From positions 62,001-126,000 of the forward strand of contig JALNQF010000099.1 of assembly GCA_028456385.1 (NCBI GenBank): a stretch of DNA of 64,000 bases, written 5' to 3'. The notes below the pieces were generated by a model. That model searched no databases. It was not told the DNA's origin and saw only the letters and a list, made by a program, of their open reading frames with translations. The stretch comes from Ophiosphaerella korrae (lineage: Eukaryota > Ascomycota > Dothideomycetes > Pleosporales > Phaeosphaeriaceae). Shown here piece after piece: positions 9,415 to 21,287 of this stretch. A program made the position numbers and the translations under genes. Position 1 is the first letter of the stretch. Each line of letters begins with the position of its first letter.

Positions 9415-11382
9415 TTAATCAACATTGAAACTCACACGACGGTGGCTCAACTTCTTGCGCTTCTCGCCACTTTCTTCACCCACATCCTCGCCACCATTAT
9501 CCTCAGCAGCCAGCTCCGACCTACGTTTCTTGATCAGCTCCGTCTTCACTCTATTGGAGCGCGCATTGCTAGCAGTGCGAATGTCTATCTCAAAGGGGTT
9601 GCCGACGGTAGTCCAGAGGCGCTCCTGCTTCATGATGTCCGCGCAAGTGCGCTTAGCATACTACACGCCAACAAGTCAGCCACGAAAACACTCAGGGGAA
9701 CAAGGATACTTACCATTAGGGTGCGGATAATGCCGTACATGCGCTCCTCAAAGGTGCAGAACATGGTCTTCTGGATCGTCTCGCGCAGAGTGTAGTCGAG
9801 GATCCTCTTGGTCCATCCGTTGGTGTGGATTTCAACGCATATTTCCTGTGCGCGCGGGTTAATAGCGTGACGTGAAGATAGAGCGTGGGGGGGTATGTAT
9901 ACTTACGACAATGTCCCAGGCGCAGGCCTCGAATTCGACCATGGTGAAGTGAGTACTGCCATCCATCCAGCGGTTCGTAAACTCCTTGGTGTCGGAATTT
10001 TCCTTGCAAAACCTGTTGTTGCGAAGGGCGGAGATAACCTGCTGCTGGCGCAGCGCCATGGTCTCTGGGGTGGTGGGGATGGAAGCATCGTCCTGGGGCG
10101 GCTGCCAGTAGACGCCCTCGATCTTGGTACGGCCGTTGTCGTTGGTGATGGTGATATCTTGGCCTAGACGCTGAGCAAGGTCGTCGTTGGCATTTTGTGC
10201 GTTGATGACGTGTGCTGCTTTCTTGAACTTGTTGGTGATACTCTCTCCGAGAGGGTCGTTGGGGTCAATGTCATCAAACTCCCAGAGCTCACCTCCAAGG
10301 AAGTTATCAGGGTCAGAGAAATCAAAATTAGAAAGCCCATGTGCTTCGTCGACGTCTTTTTGCCTTAGCTTGGTCTTAGGGCTGGACTTTGCGCGCATAG
10401 TCTTGTTGCGGTTGGTGGTGGCACCAACAGCTTGCTTGCGGGTTGATATGTTAGCAGCTTTGCTTCCAGACATGTTCTTGTGCGTGCTGCTGCGGGTTAT
10501 ACGGCCGCTCTGGGGGTTGCGGGTGTTTGTACCGACGTCAATCTGCTCACTACTTGGTGTGTGAATGTGGTTGGCGGCAGTGACAGCGTTAATAGTTTCC
10601 GATGACTCTTTGTCTGTGTAGGTGCTGACAGTGTGGGAAGAGTCCTGGGTGTGGTGGGCGGTGTCAATGTCCTTTATATTGGATTCGTTTGCTTCAGAGA
10701 AGCTAGCGTTACCAAAGTTACCGTTGGTGAAAGTCGCGCTGCTGTTGGTGAAAGTATAGTCACCGTTGATGAGGTTGATTGAATCGGCATTCTGGAAGGT
10801 AAAATTGGGACCCGTGGGACAAAAGTGATCGTCAATGAGATTGTTAGGGTCGGGGCAAACAAGAACACCTGGTCGGCACACACCAGTGGGACCAGCTACT
10901 TGTTGAAGATAGGGGCTTTGTTGATAAGCCTGAGGAACACTATTCTGGTGTGCCGAAAAGTAAGGATGAGCGTATTCGATGCCTGAAGCATCACTGGAAG
11001 CAATCTGTTCGGCAGGGTAGTAGAGTTGCTGTCCAACCATCGAGTAACGACCACTAGAAGGGACTAGAGTATTTTGTAGGCCGCTTGTAAAGCCATTATA
11101 CATTGAAGGAGGGAGCAATGGATGACCTGGCATCTGGCTAAGACTGCCAATCTGCTCACTAGCGCTCAGTGGGCTAGAGCCAGTGGTAGTTGAAAAGATC
11201 CTCAAAGGGATTGCTTCGTTTATGTTAGGCATGGCCATACCATCAAGACATGGAAATCCAGGAAGTTTCAGAGCTCCTGGAGCCTGCGAACTCCAATTGC
11301 GGTCGAAGTTGCCCAGTTCGCTGCAGGGTTGGTTGGGGTCATGCGGCTGAGAATTTGGGGAATCATTTGCGGATTGATCCAT
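9415..11382 (-). CDS. Low-complexity protein with conserved C-terminal domain, function unknown
   Basis: Three exons on the minus strand, 11382-9907, 9845-9714 and 9660-9415, give 617 residues. Both introns (61 and 53 nt) start with gtaagtat and join in phase 0. The start MDQSANDSPNSQPHDP is the first ATG after a hydrophobic, intron-like upstream frame. Residues 1-340 are Ser/Asn/Gln/Pro-rich and disordered, with imperfect TFTN repeats. Residues 340-400 are basic (RKQAVGATTNRNKTMR), a likely nuclear signal. From about residue 460 the composition becomes ordered: CAWDIVEICVEIHTNGW, then FEERMYGIIRTLMYAKRT, ending in an acidic then basic tail. The helical C-terminal block resembles conserved fungal regions of unknown function. 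The architecture suggests a nuclear regulator, by inference only. Confidence 0.78.
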
Positions 11383-12540
11383 TTCGAAAGATAGAAACAA
11401 ATAAAGGTTGAGAGGAATTTTGTAAAAGAGGGTTTTCGTTAATAGGAATTGCACCAAGGCAGGATAGGTAGTAGCAAGAGCAGTCCCGAAGAAAGAATTA
11501 CAAGTGGGTGGCGGGAAGAAAAGGTTGTCATAGAAGTGTTTTTGGTAACTCTTCTGTGCGGCTAGCGAGCGGAAGTCCTTGGCATAGCCGTTTGAGATGC
11601 TCAAATGAGGTAGTCGTGTGAACCTTGGAAATAGCGCAAACTGGGGGTTCATGTGTGCTGCTCCCAGAGCTTCAAGAGAGACGTGCGACTGTATCTGCGC
11701 CGAGAGGAGCTGTACATTCATTCAGTGAACACGTTTGATACCAATAGAGTGCGGATTATTACTAGCTAGACAGGGAATGCATTCGCCTTCGCGATACTGC
11801 GGAGTGTGTGGGTTTGTGTTAGCCCGGGGTGACAAACACGAACGCACCATTTCCTCTTCAACCCGCGCACCCAAATTCCAACCTGCTCTAGAAGCCAAAA
11901 GCCTAATTAGTGGGTACTCTGGTATTTAAATTCCTGAAATGAGTATGTTGCGCATAAATGGTCGCAGTGATCCGGTAGGTGCGGAGTGTTTGTCTGGTAG
12001 CATACGCCTTGCAAGGCTATGCGCCGATGCTATCCCCACTGCTGGAGTGCTATTAGGAGGCTTCTTTATCTTGCTTATCCAAGCTGTTACTTACTTTAGT
12101 CTAGTATAACTCTCCCCTGTCTATTATTTTGGCATAGCCAAGATACGCTCAGTATCTAAGAGAAGACAAAATGCACATACTAGTGCATAGGCAACAAGCG
12201 CATAAGAACATACCCGTACAAGAACGGCAGCTGTATTGATAGGATGTAATGATTGAGATCTGCCGAAGGGTAGATAGGCGCGTAGAGGTACCGCAACTAC
12301 TCAAAGCTGACCAGCTGAGGTTGAATGACTAGCTAGAGGAGGCGATAGGTATTGCTCGGTTTTTGCCATTGCCTCTATGTTTGCTGGTAATGGGTCAGTT
12401 GTTACGAAAAGCAACTCATCTGCAATCGCAGCTAGAGCCTTGCCGATCGGCCTTTTCTGGTCTTGTTCTTGTCTGACGAGAATCTACAGTACCCCATACG
12501 TGAACTGATCATCCATCGGCTGCTGATTTGATCACTTGCA

Positions 12541-12840
12541 GAGAAGCTGCCATCCGAAAAGCGCTCCATACTCGAAGTACTGCCAAGCCATATCCAACGA
12601 AGCAAAAATATGACCCGTCGAAGTTCGTCGAGCGGACCAATACCTTCAATCATGGGTAGTAGATACTATACGACTTTCAGCCACTCATACCAAGACTACA
12701 CAGCCCATGTGCGAACCTTGGGATCTTTCAGCGAGGCAGAGTTGTTTGACAAGAGAGGCAAGGGCGTCGAGCAAGATAAGCAAGATCACTTGGTAGATCA
12801 AGGAGAATTATGTGGCGAATCTTGTGTGATTGTGCAGTAA
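12541..12840 (+). pseudogene. Possible exon remnant of unrecognised gene
   Basis: A ttgcag acceptor at 12535-12540 is followed by an open frame to a stop at 12838-12840. It encodes LPSEKRSILEVLPSHIQRS, then a Ser-rich stretch, and ends CGESCVIVQ. Upstream, a second intron-like signal (ctgac followed by ctacag) lies at about 12,470-12,487. I cannot find a matching 5' part, so this may be a decayed gene or chance. Confidence 0.22.
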
Positions 12841-13302
12841 GTCTAGGAGGATCTGTCAACAATAATAGCAGGGAGGCTAAGCGAGATTGACAAGATGATT
12901 TAGCAGGCCTGGCAGAGTCATTCAGCCGTTCTAGTGGAGTTGTTCAGAGGAAGTGGTCAGGTTGTTCGGGAGGTCAACAGATGAGGCTGTTCATGGGCTT
13001 TGCAGGGGGGGAGGAACAGGATCATTTGGAAGGGATATCAGAGATTGAACAGCGTGATGTTGAGCGATGGCCATTGCCCCTATAGTCTTCCTGGTTTTCT
13101 TGATAATAGTTGGTGTACTACCAACGAGACTAGGTGCGACCCAGTGCCCCTCCTTCCTTCAAATGTGCCTGTCGGTCCCTCTTATGGTCGCGGTCACGGT
13201 CAAGGCCACTACCCCGCCGTGATCGCGATCGTAGGAGGGACTGAGGGATTGTTAGGTGGGCTGGGGGACAGCTATTTATATCCTTCAGTGGGCATACTGA
13301 CT

Positions 13303-13425
13303 AAGGTCCTCAAGTGGTCTACCAAGTAAAGTCGTGAGGCGGTGTACAAGGCAAGGTTCTCAGGCGGTTTCCCAGTAAGATCATATGGCAGTATACCAAG
13401 TAAGATTGTCTAGTTGCTAACTGTA
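13303..13425 (+). repeat. Degenerate 25-bp tandem repeat
   Basis: Successive units begin at 13303, 13328, 13353, 13377 and 13402, each starting AAG/AAA, then a GTC/ATC-like core, GGCGGT/GGCAGT, and ending ACCAAGT or a variant. Copies differ at several positions, and weaker relatives appear on both sides. Confidence 0.6.
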
Positions 13426-15341
13426 ACATTCAGGTTGGTAACAATTTTCCGAGAGGCTAGCAAGATTGTGCGGGTTGGCAGGATGTTTGGGAAGACAGAA
13501 GACCTTTCAGTCTAGTAGAACCTTGGGATTGTCTAGAGGAACTAGCAAAACCGGTCATTTTGGAAGGGCCTCTGATAGCTTATCTATAATGAATACTCAA
13601 GTCCACAATCATTACCTATAAAATTATCAAACATGAGATGGCCCACATTGTACCATCAACACCCAAAAGCTCAGTTATGTGTACTTACTCGATCGCATGT
13701 TTGCGCGATTGATATTAGTAGAGAATATCAAGTAGATTATATATTACTTCCATTCTTTTCGTAAAAGGCGGTGTAAAGCCGCAGTCGTGGGTTGTACTCT
13801 TATCTTGCCGCGTTCTTACCTGACTGAATCCCCACACCGTCGACACATAAGACTCTGGGTTTCTACACCCCCAGATCAAATTTTATCGCACTATCAGAGC
13901 TACCAGCAGCACATAGAAGATTTTATCGTCGAGCTACGTGTCAAATTTGCGACACAAGCTGTATTTACTAAATATGAAGTCAATCTTCAAATTGTGCAGC
14001 TACACCTGCAGACCCACCCCCTTATACCAATTTCGCCACAAGCACCAGAACTGCTACGACCGACCACAATCATAGCGAGTATGAAAGTAGCTGCCACTGT
14101 CACGACGACCCAATCTGGGCTGCTACTCCTCTTCCAGGGACCATATCCTTACTTCATTCCGCATTTGACCGCTGCCACGATCCTATCTTCAACCTTATTT
14201 GTTTCTTACAGCCCCCCAAAACCCAATTACCTATTGTAGAATCCCCATGCCGGTCATTTCGCCTAAGGCACTGTCAATTATTTGCTATTAGGCCTGTTCC
14301 TAGCTCTCGTCACCTACAGATGGGTATACTACACCTTCGTACAGGTGCCCGGCAAACCATGAGAGTTATCACTAACGGTAGCAGATGTACGGCCTGAGGG
14401 TTTTTCAACTACGTGTATCTCAAAGATGAGATGTGCTGCGCATGATTGAAAGCTTAGAACCTGTAATGGCCAAGCTTGCAAGAACTTCCGAAAGGTCAGT
14501 TTTGACAAACAGATAAGGCAAACCTAGGCACCATCGGTATCATCGTCACCCTATCTCTCTCAATTTGGTATCAATACTGACACAGATAGACACCTGCTCT
14601 CACCTGCGTTACGATCGTGACCATCATTACTGTCTCGTGTTTTGTTATTCCTTTTCCACTACCACCACCGCTGCCCTTACTCTCATGTAAATTCTCTGTC
14701 CAGCCTTCAACTCCTAGACTCCTCGATGATAGCCTCAAATGAATTAAAGATCCCAAGCGTCTGTCGGCATATTTCTACTAAAGGTGTGCGGTCGCCTGTC
14801 TCTGGATTTCGTGACTACGATAGCCCTTGAAACCCCTACTCAGCCTTCTCCTACTTGAATGCGCTCACTTCCATTTGTATGATGGACAAATTCTAGTAGC
14901 AGGGTTGTTAGCACAATATTTAGGCAGGTTCTTTAAAACCCAGTGGCGATGCTATTGCTTCAGGAGCATGTAGGCTACAATTGGGCTATATCAGGGGCAA
15001 CTCTACGAAGTACACTTGCTTATTGGCTCACTCACAAAATTTGATATCTATTAGAGTGGAACACCTCCACTATCATAAAGGTCGGTCGCTTTTCAACACC
15101 ATACAACGGGCGGAAGTGTCTGCCAAACTTACAGTAGCATTTCCCTTCGCCTTTGGTCTAATCTTAGGTTGGATTGATAGTGTGGTCATCTTATCGGAAA
15201 ACTAGATAGTGCTCAGTCCATCGTTTCAAGCAACGCATTTTCGAAGAGATCTCGTAGTCAGAACACTCAAATTGATCAAATCACTACTATCTAATGCAAC
15301 CTCTGTGGATTCTAAGGTATTTGTCCTCAAAGTTCATGTCT

Positions 15342-15974
15342 TTAATAAGGGTTCTTCCCCGTTGGATCCTTTCGAATCCTAACCCACCCGCTCATTAATT
15401 CCACTCTCTTTAGCCAAGCGTTGACATTTGGTCCGACCTTGAACCCTATCGTTTCCGCCGCACGTGTGTAAGCATAAAGGCAAATGTCTGCAATACTGTA
15501 CGCTTCTCCGACGAACCAGTGCTTCTCATGGAGATGCTTTTCCATTATGTCGATAGCTTCTTGCCCGCGCTGCCTGAGCTTTCGGATCTCTCCATCTGTG
15601 AGATTACTGAATCCTTCTGGAGCCCAGTAAGTCCTGTACTTCCACACCGCTACGTATGGCTCGTGCGAGTACTGTTCGAAGAAAAGCCACTGAAGTACTT
15701 GTGCCTTCTGGAGTTTATCATCAGGTAGATACTGGGTTCCCTCAGCGAGATAGAACAAGATGGCATTTGATTCAGCTAGTGGCGTACCATCATCCAGAAC
15801 AAGGACGGGGATGCGACCGTTGGGGTTAAGTGCAAGGAAGCTCTGATTCCGGGTTTCAGATGGCGTGGCAAGAATATCGAGCGATGTTGTTGTGTACGGG
15901 ATAGAGAGATGAGAAAGTAAGAGTTGAACTTTATAAGCATTACCGGACGGGAGGGTAGAGTCGTAAAGGTGCAT
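15342..15974 (-). CDS. Glutathione S-transferase
   Basis: A single exon encodes 210 residues, standard GST length. The thioredoxin-fold N-domain starts MHLYDSTLPSGNAYKV, where Ser/Asn in the loop after strand 1 are the likely glutathione-activating residues. It continues with LNPNGRIPVLVLDDG, containing the cis-Pro, and the glutathione-gamma-Glu site LAESNAILFYLAE. The helical C-domain includes FVGEAYSIADICLYAYTRAA, the N-capping and hydrophobic-staple motif. The enzyme conjugates glutathione to electrophiles or acts in peroxide or dehalogenation chemistry; this type is widespread in fungi, probably cytosolic. The start is the first ATG and gives a normal N-terminus. It lies alone, about 1.2 kb from the photolyase gene on the same strand. 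Confidence 0.93.
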   Translation of the reverse strand: MHLYDSTLPSGNAYKVQLLLSHLSIPYTTTSLDILATPSETRNQSFLALNPNGRIPVLVLDDGTPLAESNAILFYLAEGTQYLPDDKLQKAQVLQWLFFEQYSHEPYVAVWKYRTYWAPEGFSNLTDGEIRKLRQRGQEAIDIMEKHLHEKHWFVGEAYSIADICLYAYTRAAETIGFKVGPNVNAWLKRVELMSGWVRIRKDPTGKNPY

Positions 15975-17143
15975 TGTGTTGTTGTATCCTGTGCCGTTCT
16001 GAGGTATGGTGTTGTTTCTTCGTTCTAATCGACTCTAAATAGCTTATGGCTTATCCGCGCCCTACGAATGACTAGGCTTGGCATCTCTGTCGAAAGAGGA
16101 ATTACATGCCCGGGCCTGAGCGTCCAGAATCTGGCGATCAACTCTCCGTTCTAGCACTCTAGTCAGCCTTTCGAGGCCCCTTTTCAGGTTTCCTCCGGAG
16201 TTGTTATTTTTGTTCTCAACCAAAGTGGCATAGTTGGGGCCATTGCTAGAATTCGTGTTTGGAAGACGTGGTGAAAGCATGTTGACCATGAGTTGAATTG
16301 TTCGAGAAATGCTTGAATATTGCAGGCAGTCTGGGAATATTGGAGTTTCAGAATCGCTGAGGGAATGGAATTTTTAGGTATGCCGTTGTGAAACCCTAAC
16401 TCCCATGTATATATGTGGGTTTGAAGGTCGTGCCAACACATAATAAATACTCCCTAATTTCATTCGCCGATGCGTATGGATGACGTACGCGCCTACGTCG
16501 CTTGAGTTCTGACTGTGTCGTGTTCGTCAATGGAGTAGGCTGTGGGACGCGTCCGCGGCTTTGGCGGATGGTCGGAAACCGAATACCTCTCCGTTCGGTC
16601 AGACTTGCCCGAGTGTCCCTGCCCCAATCCACTACACACCAGGTCTATCTTCAAATGACTCGATGCTGACATGATCAGGAAGGAACACATGGATTAGGCT
16701 GTGCCCACACGCTGCTGTTATGAAGGACAGACGCAGCGGTCGCCAACAACCGTGTGTCGGTACCTAAGTAGTTGTCCGTGCGTACAGCGCTGCGAGCGCT
16801 GCACAGCCAACACGATGCTGCAAGTAGCTGCAAGTTGCTTGCCTCCCCCAATTTTGGTACGCGTCCCATCTATAGCAGGCTGTGTGTGCCTCTCGCACTT
16901 ACCCATGTTGCTTGCCCAGCGAAAAAGCGAGCAAACCTATCAAGATTTCAAGGGCAATAAGTAATTCCGAGCTAGCCAATGAGCATTGAGGATGAACGAA
17001 CGATTCTCACGTCTAGCCACGAATCAAGCTGTCTTTCCAAGTTGCAAGAAAAGAATAGCACCTTGATTACAACGCGCTGCTTGTGGGATGAAATTCTACC
17101 ACAACGCGCATGTACGCAACTTGTAGGAAGATATATGGCAACA
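15975..17143. other. Intergenic
   Basis: This contains the upstream region of the GST gene and the 3' flank of the photolyase gene. I see no further gene. An ATG at 16281-16283 on the minus strand opens only a short frame without features. Confidence 0.55.
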
Positions 17144-19093
17144 TCATGCGGTATCTCTCCCAATGCCCGCTTTGTACCTCGCCAAACACCTTTCCCTCGC
17201 AAACTTGTGTTCAACAATTGGCTTCGGATATTTGTTCTTCTTCGCCACCTCGGCCCCTTTCTTGTCTTCATACGGGTTATGTATGGCCTTGCCCTGCACG
17301 TCTTTCAATTCTTCCACCCACGTCCGAATAAAGTCGCCGTCCTCATCAAACTTCGCGCTTTGCAGCCATGGATTGAACACACGGAAGTACGGCTGCGGAT
17401 CAACACCGGTGGACGACGAAAAGCCCCAGCCTCCATTGTTTGCCGCGAAGTCCCCATCAATGAGGTGCGTGATGAAATACTGCTCGCCGAGACGCCAATC
17501 GAGGAGCAAGTGCTTCGCTAAAAATGAGGCGGTTATCATGCGGAGACGGTTATGCATGTATGCTGTTTTGTTCATTGAGCGCATTGCGGCATCGACAATA
17601 GGGTAGCCCGTGCGGCCTTCTGCCCAGGCGCGGAAGTGAGATTCATTGTATTCCCATTCAATGTTTGTGTATTCGAATTTAAAAGGCTTGTTCATGCTGA
17701 TGCGTTATTAGCGGGCTGGTTTGAGCAATGTTTTCAGCATTGCTTACCAGATGTAGGGCCAATGCACGAGTACATGGCGGTAAAAGTCTCTCCAGGCAAC
17801 CTCTGATATCCACCCCCGAATACCTTCTACGCCGCCGTCCAGCTTCTTTGATGAATTTACATCTCGCGCCATTCGCACGCTTGTTCGTGCTGCCAAGGTT
17901 CCAGCGGCGTGATGTACACTGACACGTCCTGTACTATTTTTACTAGGGAAATTGCGCGTTGCTTGGTATTGCCCGACTTTTTCTGTCAGGAATCGTTGAA
18001 GGCGGTCAAGTGCTGCTGCTTCGCCCGAAGGCCAGAGAGCGCGAAATCGCCTCTTTTCGTCATCTGTTAGGCTTTTCGACACTGGAAGCCCTGGAACTTG
18101 GGCATCGAACAAGGCTGGGAACTTGGCTCGGAAATCGGCTGGGTTTTTGGTAGGCATTGGTCGCTCATTGAGCAGATTTGGATGCGCATGTAGGTAAGCA
18201 ACCCACTGTCGATACCAGGGGGTGTATACTGCGTACTGCTTGCCTCCACCTGTCTTCAGACTGCCTGGTGGAACCACACAATCATCATGACGTGGATCAA
18301 AATTGATGCCAGCGTCCAGCGACAATCGAACAAGTCGCTCTTCTCGCCGCAGCTCATCAGGCTCGTACTCGAGGTTGCAATATACGTCCTTTGCCTGCCA
18401 TTCTTGTGCCAACTCTACCAACCGACTCGTCACATTCTTTCGCTTCGATATCGTCTCGATGTAAAGTGGGATGTTGAGTTCGTTCAATTCCTCTTTCAAC
18501 AGCGCCACAGATCGCAGCTCGAAGTCGCACTTCGCCGGACTAACAAGATGCGCTTCCCAGTCCTGCGGACTCATGATCCATACTCCGATCACACCGACGC
18601 CTTTTCCCTTCGCCAGCTCCGCTGCTTTCGATAATCCGGTATTGTCTCGAACACGCAGGTCGCGCTTGAACCAGTGTATGACGGCATTTCCGTGTCCTCC
18701 GACCTTGCCTTGCCGAATCGCCTCACGCTTGTCTTTAGTCTTTCGCAGAGTGTCGTTTAGAATCTCCATTGGCCGTGGTACCTCATCCGCATTATATAGC
18801 GCGGCGCGTTCGTTGCTCATCTCGGCCGGGTAGTACCTTCGGTCCACGATGCCTGCTCTTTCCTCTGGCCGCGAGTGATCGAATGTTTCGTCTTTGACGG
18901 CTTCGCCTGGCGCGCCATTTTCTTTAATCCTCGCGATAAAGTTTGTGGGAGGTGCTTCTTTCTTGAATGCCTTCGGTACGGGTTTGGACATGCGCGAACG
19001 TTTATTTGGCAGATCTCCTGAGACATCGGTGTATTCGCTAGCCGAGGCCGCATTCGGAGGTCTGGAGGACCTCAGTTTTCGTTTTGGTGGCAT
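17144..19093 (-). CDS. phr1: DNA photolyase, class I CPD type
   Basis: Two exons on the minus strand, 19093-17748 and 17696-17144, with a 51-nt intron, give 632 residues. The basic N-terminus (MPPKRKLRSSR) is a probable nuclear signal and is followed by a disordered region to about residue 130. The N-terminal alpha/beta antenna domain follows (AVIHWFKRDLRVRDNTGL). The FAD-binding helical domain has WREFYRH-like WRDFYRHVLVHWPYI, the junction C-MNKPF, GRTGYPIVDAAMRSM, MHNRLRMITASFLAKHLL, and DGDFAANNGGWGFSSSTGVD leading to PQPYFRVFNPW. These residues bind FAD and the cyclobutane pyrimidine dimer. The enzyme repairs UV dimers using blue light. An in-frame ATG 33 codons upstream (19192) could add an Arg-rich, mitochondrial-like leader. 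The next gene upstream diverges, 1.8 kb away. Confidence 0.96.
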
Positions 19094-20314
19094 ATTCAAT
19101 GCACGTCTGAGGGCTCTATGTGAGTATCTAGTTGTTCTGAACACTTCCAATGGTAAAAAAATAGCAGAGCTGAGAGTTTTGGGTGCGCCCACTTGATCGC
19201 CTTTAGGACACCGGGTACGTCAGGGATGCATCAAACGATGTTGTTTATCACAAGCATGTATACTGATAGTAAAGCAAAGGTTCTCATTTATCAAGGTTCT
19301 GTTTGTAATTGGAAAAGGCTTTATACCCCCTGACGCAACGCGCTGAACATGTGCGATCGCGTGTGGAAGGGGTCCGATCGATGACGCAGATGGTTCCTGA
19401 ATCGCCGCCCTCCAGATCGCGGACACGATAAGCGAGGCTCACTCTCTCCACCCTTGCCGTCAGGCACATTGCCTTCTCCACCCTCATGTGCTTGTGCACT
19501 TACATAGGTATGAACCTAGTTTGGAGTTGAGGAGGGTCTCATCGCCTTTATGTCCATTGTTGGCCGCACAACATGATTGGCAGCGTGCCTAAGTATTGCC
19601 CGCATGTCATCACCGCAGCCTTCCTGTCATCATCACTAGCGTGTCTCGTGCATAAGTCCTGCTCACGCAACTCGATGCATCAGGATGGAAGTACTGTAGG
19701 TTTAGTAACGCTTCGCTGGCATTTGTTATACAGGTCGAGGATTATGAGGCGAAATGCGCTTGGAGTTCGGGTACAAAGACAACGGAGGCATTTGCTGCCT
19801 CGGGGATCCTAAATTAGTTCACACTTACACGCTTGCTATTATGAGAAGCATAACAAACTTTAAATTTCCAGGCTCCCAGGACCCGTGCGAGGGACTTCGC
19901 GAAGGCGTGGATTTAGCCTGGATAACGTAAAGAGCGGCATCAGTGCAACTAGGTAGAGGCCCCAATTTTTCAGTCAGCCTCGCATTCGAAACGAAAGGTC
20001 TCGCAAGATTAGGGTTTCCGCCCCATGCAGCGGATACGACCAATCGGCCCCAGAAGCTTACCATTAGCGAATTAGCCCTCGTACTTGATATTAAACTTCC
20101 CAGTTCCTGCCCTTGACCTATTTTTGATGTTCGAGTGGTCGCCGAATTTTCGCATCTGGTACCTGGGCAAGAAGGTAATTAGGGTTATTCACGAGACATG
20201 AGGTTAAGCTATGTTTATCCATGTGGAGTTGAGATCTCGTTTTGCACTACGCGAGCCATATCCAGAAACACATCTGTGTTGCACGTGGGAAACCGAAGAC
20301 TATGTACCACGCTT

Positions 20315-20410
20315 CATCGGGTGACAGACGGTGCCACATCGGGTGACAGACGGTGCCACATCGGGTGACAGACGGTGCCACATCGGGTGACAGACGATGC
20401 CACATCGGGA
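20315..20410 (+). repeat. 22-bp minisatellite, 4.4 copies
   Basis: The unit catcgggtgacagacggtgc-ca starts at 20315, 20337, 20359 and 20381, with a partial fifth copy at 20403. Copies 1-3 are identical and copy 4 has one G-to-A change, so the array is recent. Confidence 0.95.
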
Positions 20411-20793
20411 GCATTCGAGGTCATCCAAGTAATGATCGTCAACCATGGATACTATGTTTTCCTTACATACATTGAACCTCAACTCAACCTGTCCCATTGA
20501 GTTGTCGGCTAGTATCCTTGCGAATGGAGAAATTATTCTCGGTGACTCTTCGTGTTGAACTAGCCTCTTATCCCCAAGAAAACACCACAAACTTCGCTTA
20601 TGGTAGGAAATTACCAGGATATTTTCTATCTTAGGATGTTCGAGATCTTCATGCTCCGTGCATCTTTCCTTATGTGCGTATCTTTCGCATTAATCGTAAA
20701 ACCTTTGGCGCTCTAAGCAAATGCAGCAATAGATCAGTAATAATGGGCATAGTGACCAGACTAACATTCCAAGCGTTGAGAGCTCGTCTAGAG

Positions 20794-20800
20794 TATAAAT
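20794..20800 (+). promoter_or_regulatory. TATA-like box of small secreted protein gene
   Basis: tataaat lies 120 bp upstream of the ATG at 20920. The stretch between it and the start is CT/CA-rich, as in many ascomycete leaders. Confidence 0.4.
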
Positions 20801-20919
20801 TCAGAACAGTTGCTCCCTATATCTCGTATCATCCAACTGCTCATCCATTTCATCTCATCAACCAAGCCAGCAACACCGCTCATCAAGATCCCTAGATCCT
20901 CTCAACTCAAATATTCATC

Positions 20920-21287
20920 ATGAAGTTCTCTAGCTCTGCCATCATTCTTTCTGCTTTCGTCGCCAGCACCCAGGCTTGGGACCTCACCGTCTACCTCACC
21001 GACGGCCGCCACGTTACCTCTCGCGGCACCCGGAACTCAGGATGCGTGACCTATGACTTCAGCAGTAAGTCTTGCTCATCCAAGACTTCATGAACTTGAA
21101 AAGAAACTGATAACACCACGCAGTGAACCGCGGTGTCAACAAGGCCGTTTTCCATGAGAGCTTGCTCGCTGATACCTTTGAGTTGTACGCTCAAGCCAAC
21201 TGTGCCGGACAAGTCAGCTATAGGGAGGGCAAGGGAACACATACGGTTACCCCACCCAGGATCATCCGCAGCTACAAGGTGTACTGA
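20920..21287 (+). CDS. Small secreted protein, candidate effector
   Basis: Two exons, 20920-21064 and 21124-21287, with a 59-nt intron (gtaagt donor, ctgat branch, cag acceptor), give 102 residues. Residues 1-19 are a clear signal peptide (MKFSSSAIILSAFVASTQA) with cleavage expected after Ala19. The mature part of about 83 residues has exactly two cysteines, in NSGCVTYDF and QANCAGQVSY, able to form one disulfide. Strand-like segments (WDLTVYL, FELYAQA, IIRSYKVY) and the pattern ...NCxG...IRSxKV recall beta/gamma-crystallin-like secreted proteins of fungi; that is a weak resemblance. Such proteins often act outside the cell or in host tissue. The gene sits alone, with repeat-containing noncoding DNA on both sides. 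Confidence 0.82.

Larger units (their letters stand above)
11383..15341. other. Long intergenic region with degenerate repeats
   Basis: Nearly 4 kb lacks a confident gene. It contains a possible exon remnant near 12,540-12,840, a G-rich degenerate repeat area at about 12,850-13,520, and short unrelated open frames that lack start context, domains or splice signals. Confidence 0.5.
19094..20919. other. Divergent intergenic region with minisatellite
   Basis: This separates the photolyase gene from the small secreted protein gene. It contains the 22-bp tandem repeat and a TATA box listed separately; no gene is supported. Confidence 0.55.

Noticed and set aside
13787..14239. Frame of 150 codons
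   Set aside because: Low-complexity composition and no domain; it lies in a repeat-bearing intergenic region.
20300..20420. CRISPR-like appearance of the 22-bp repeats
   Set aside because: Repeats are contiguous without unique spacers and the genome is fungal; it is a minisatellite.
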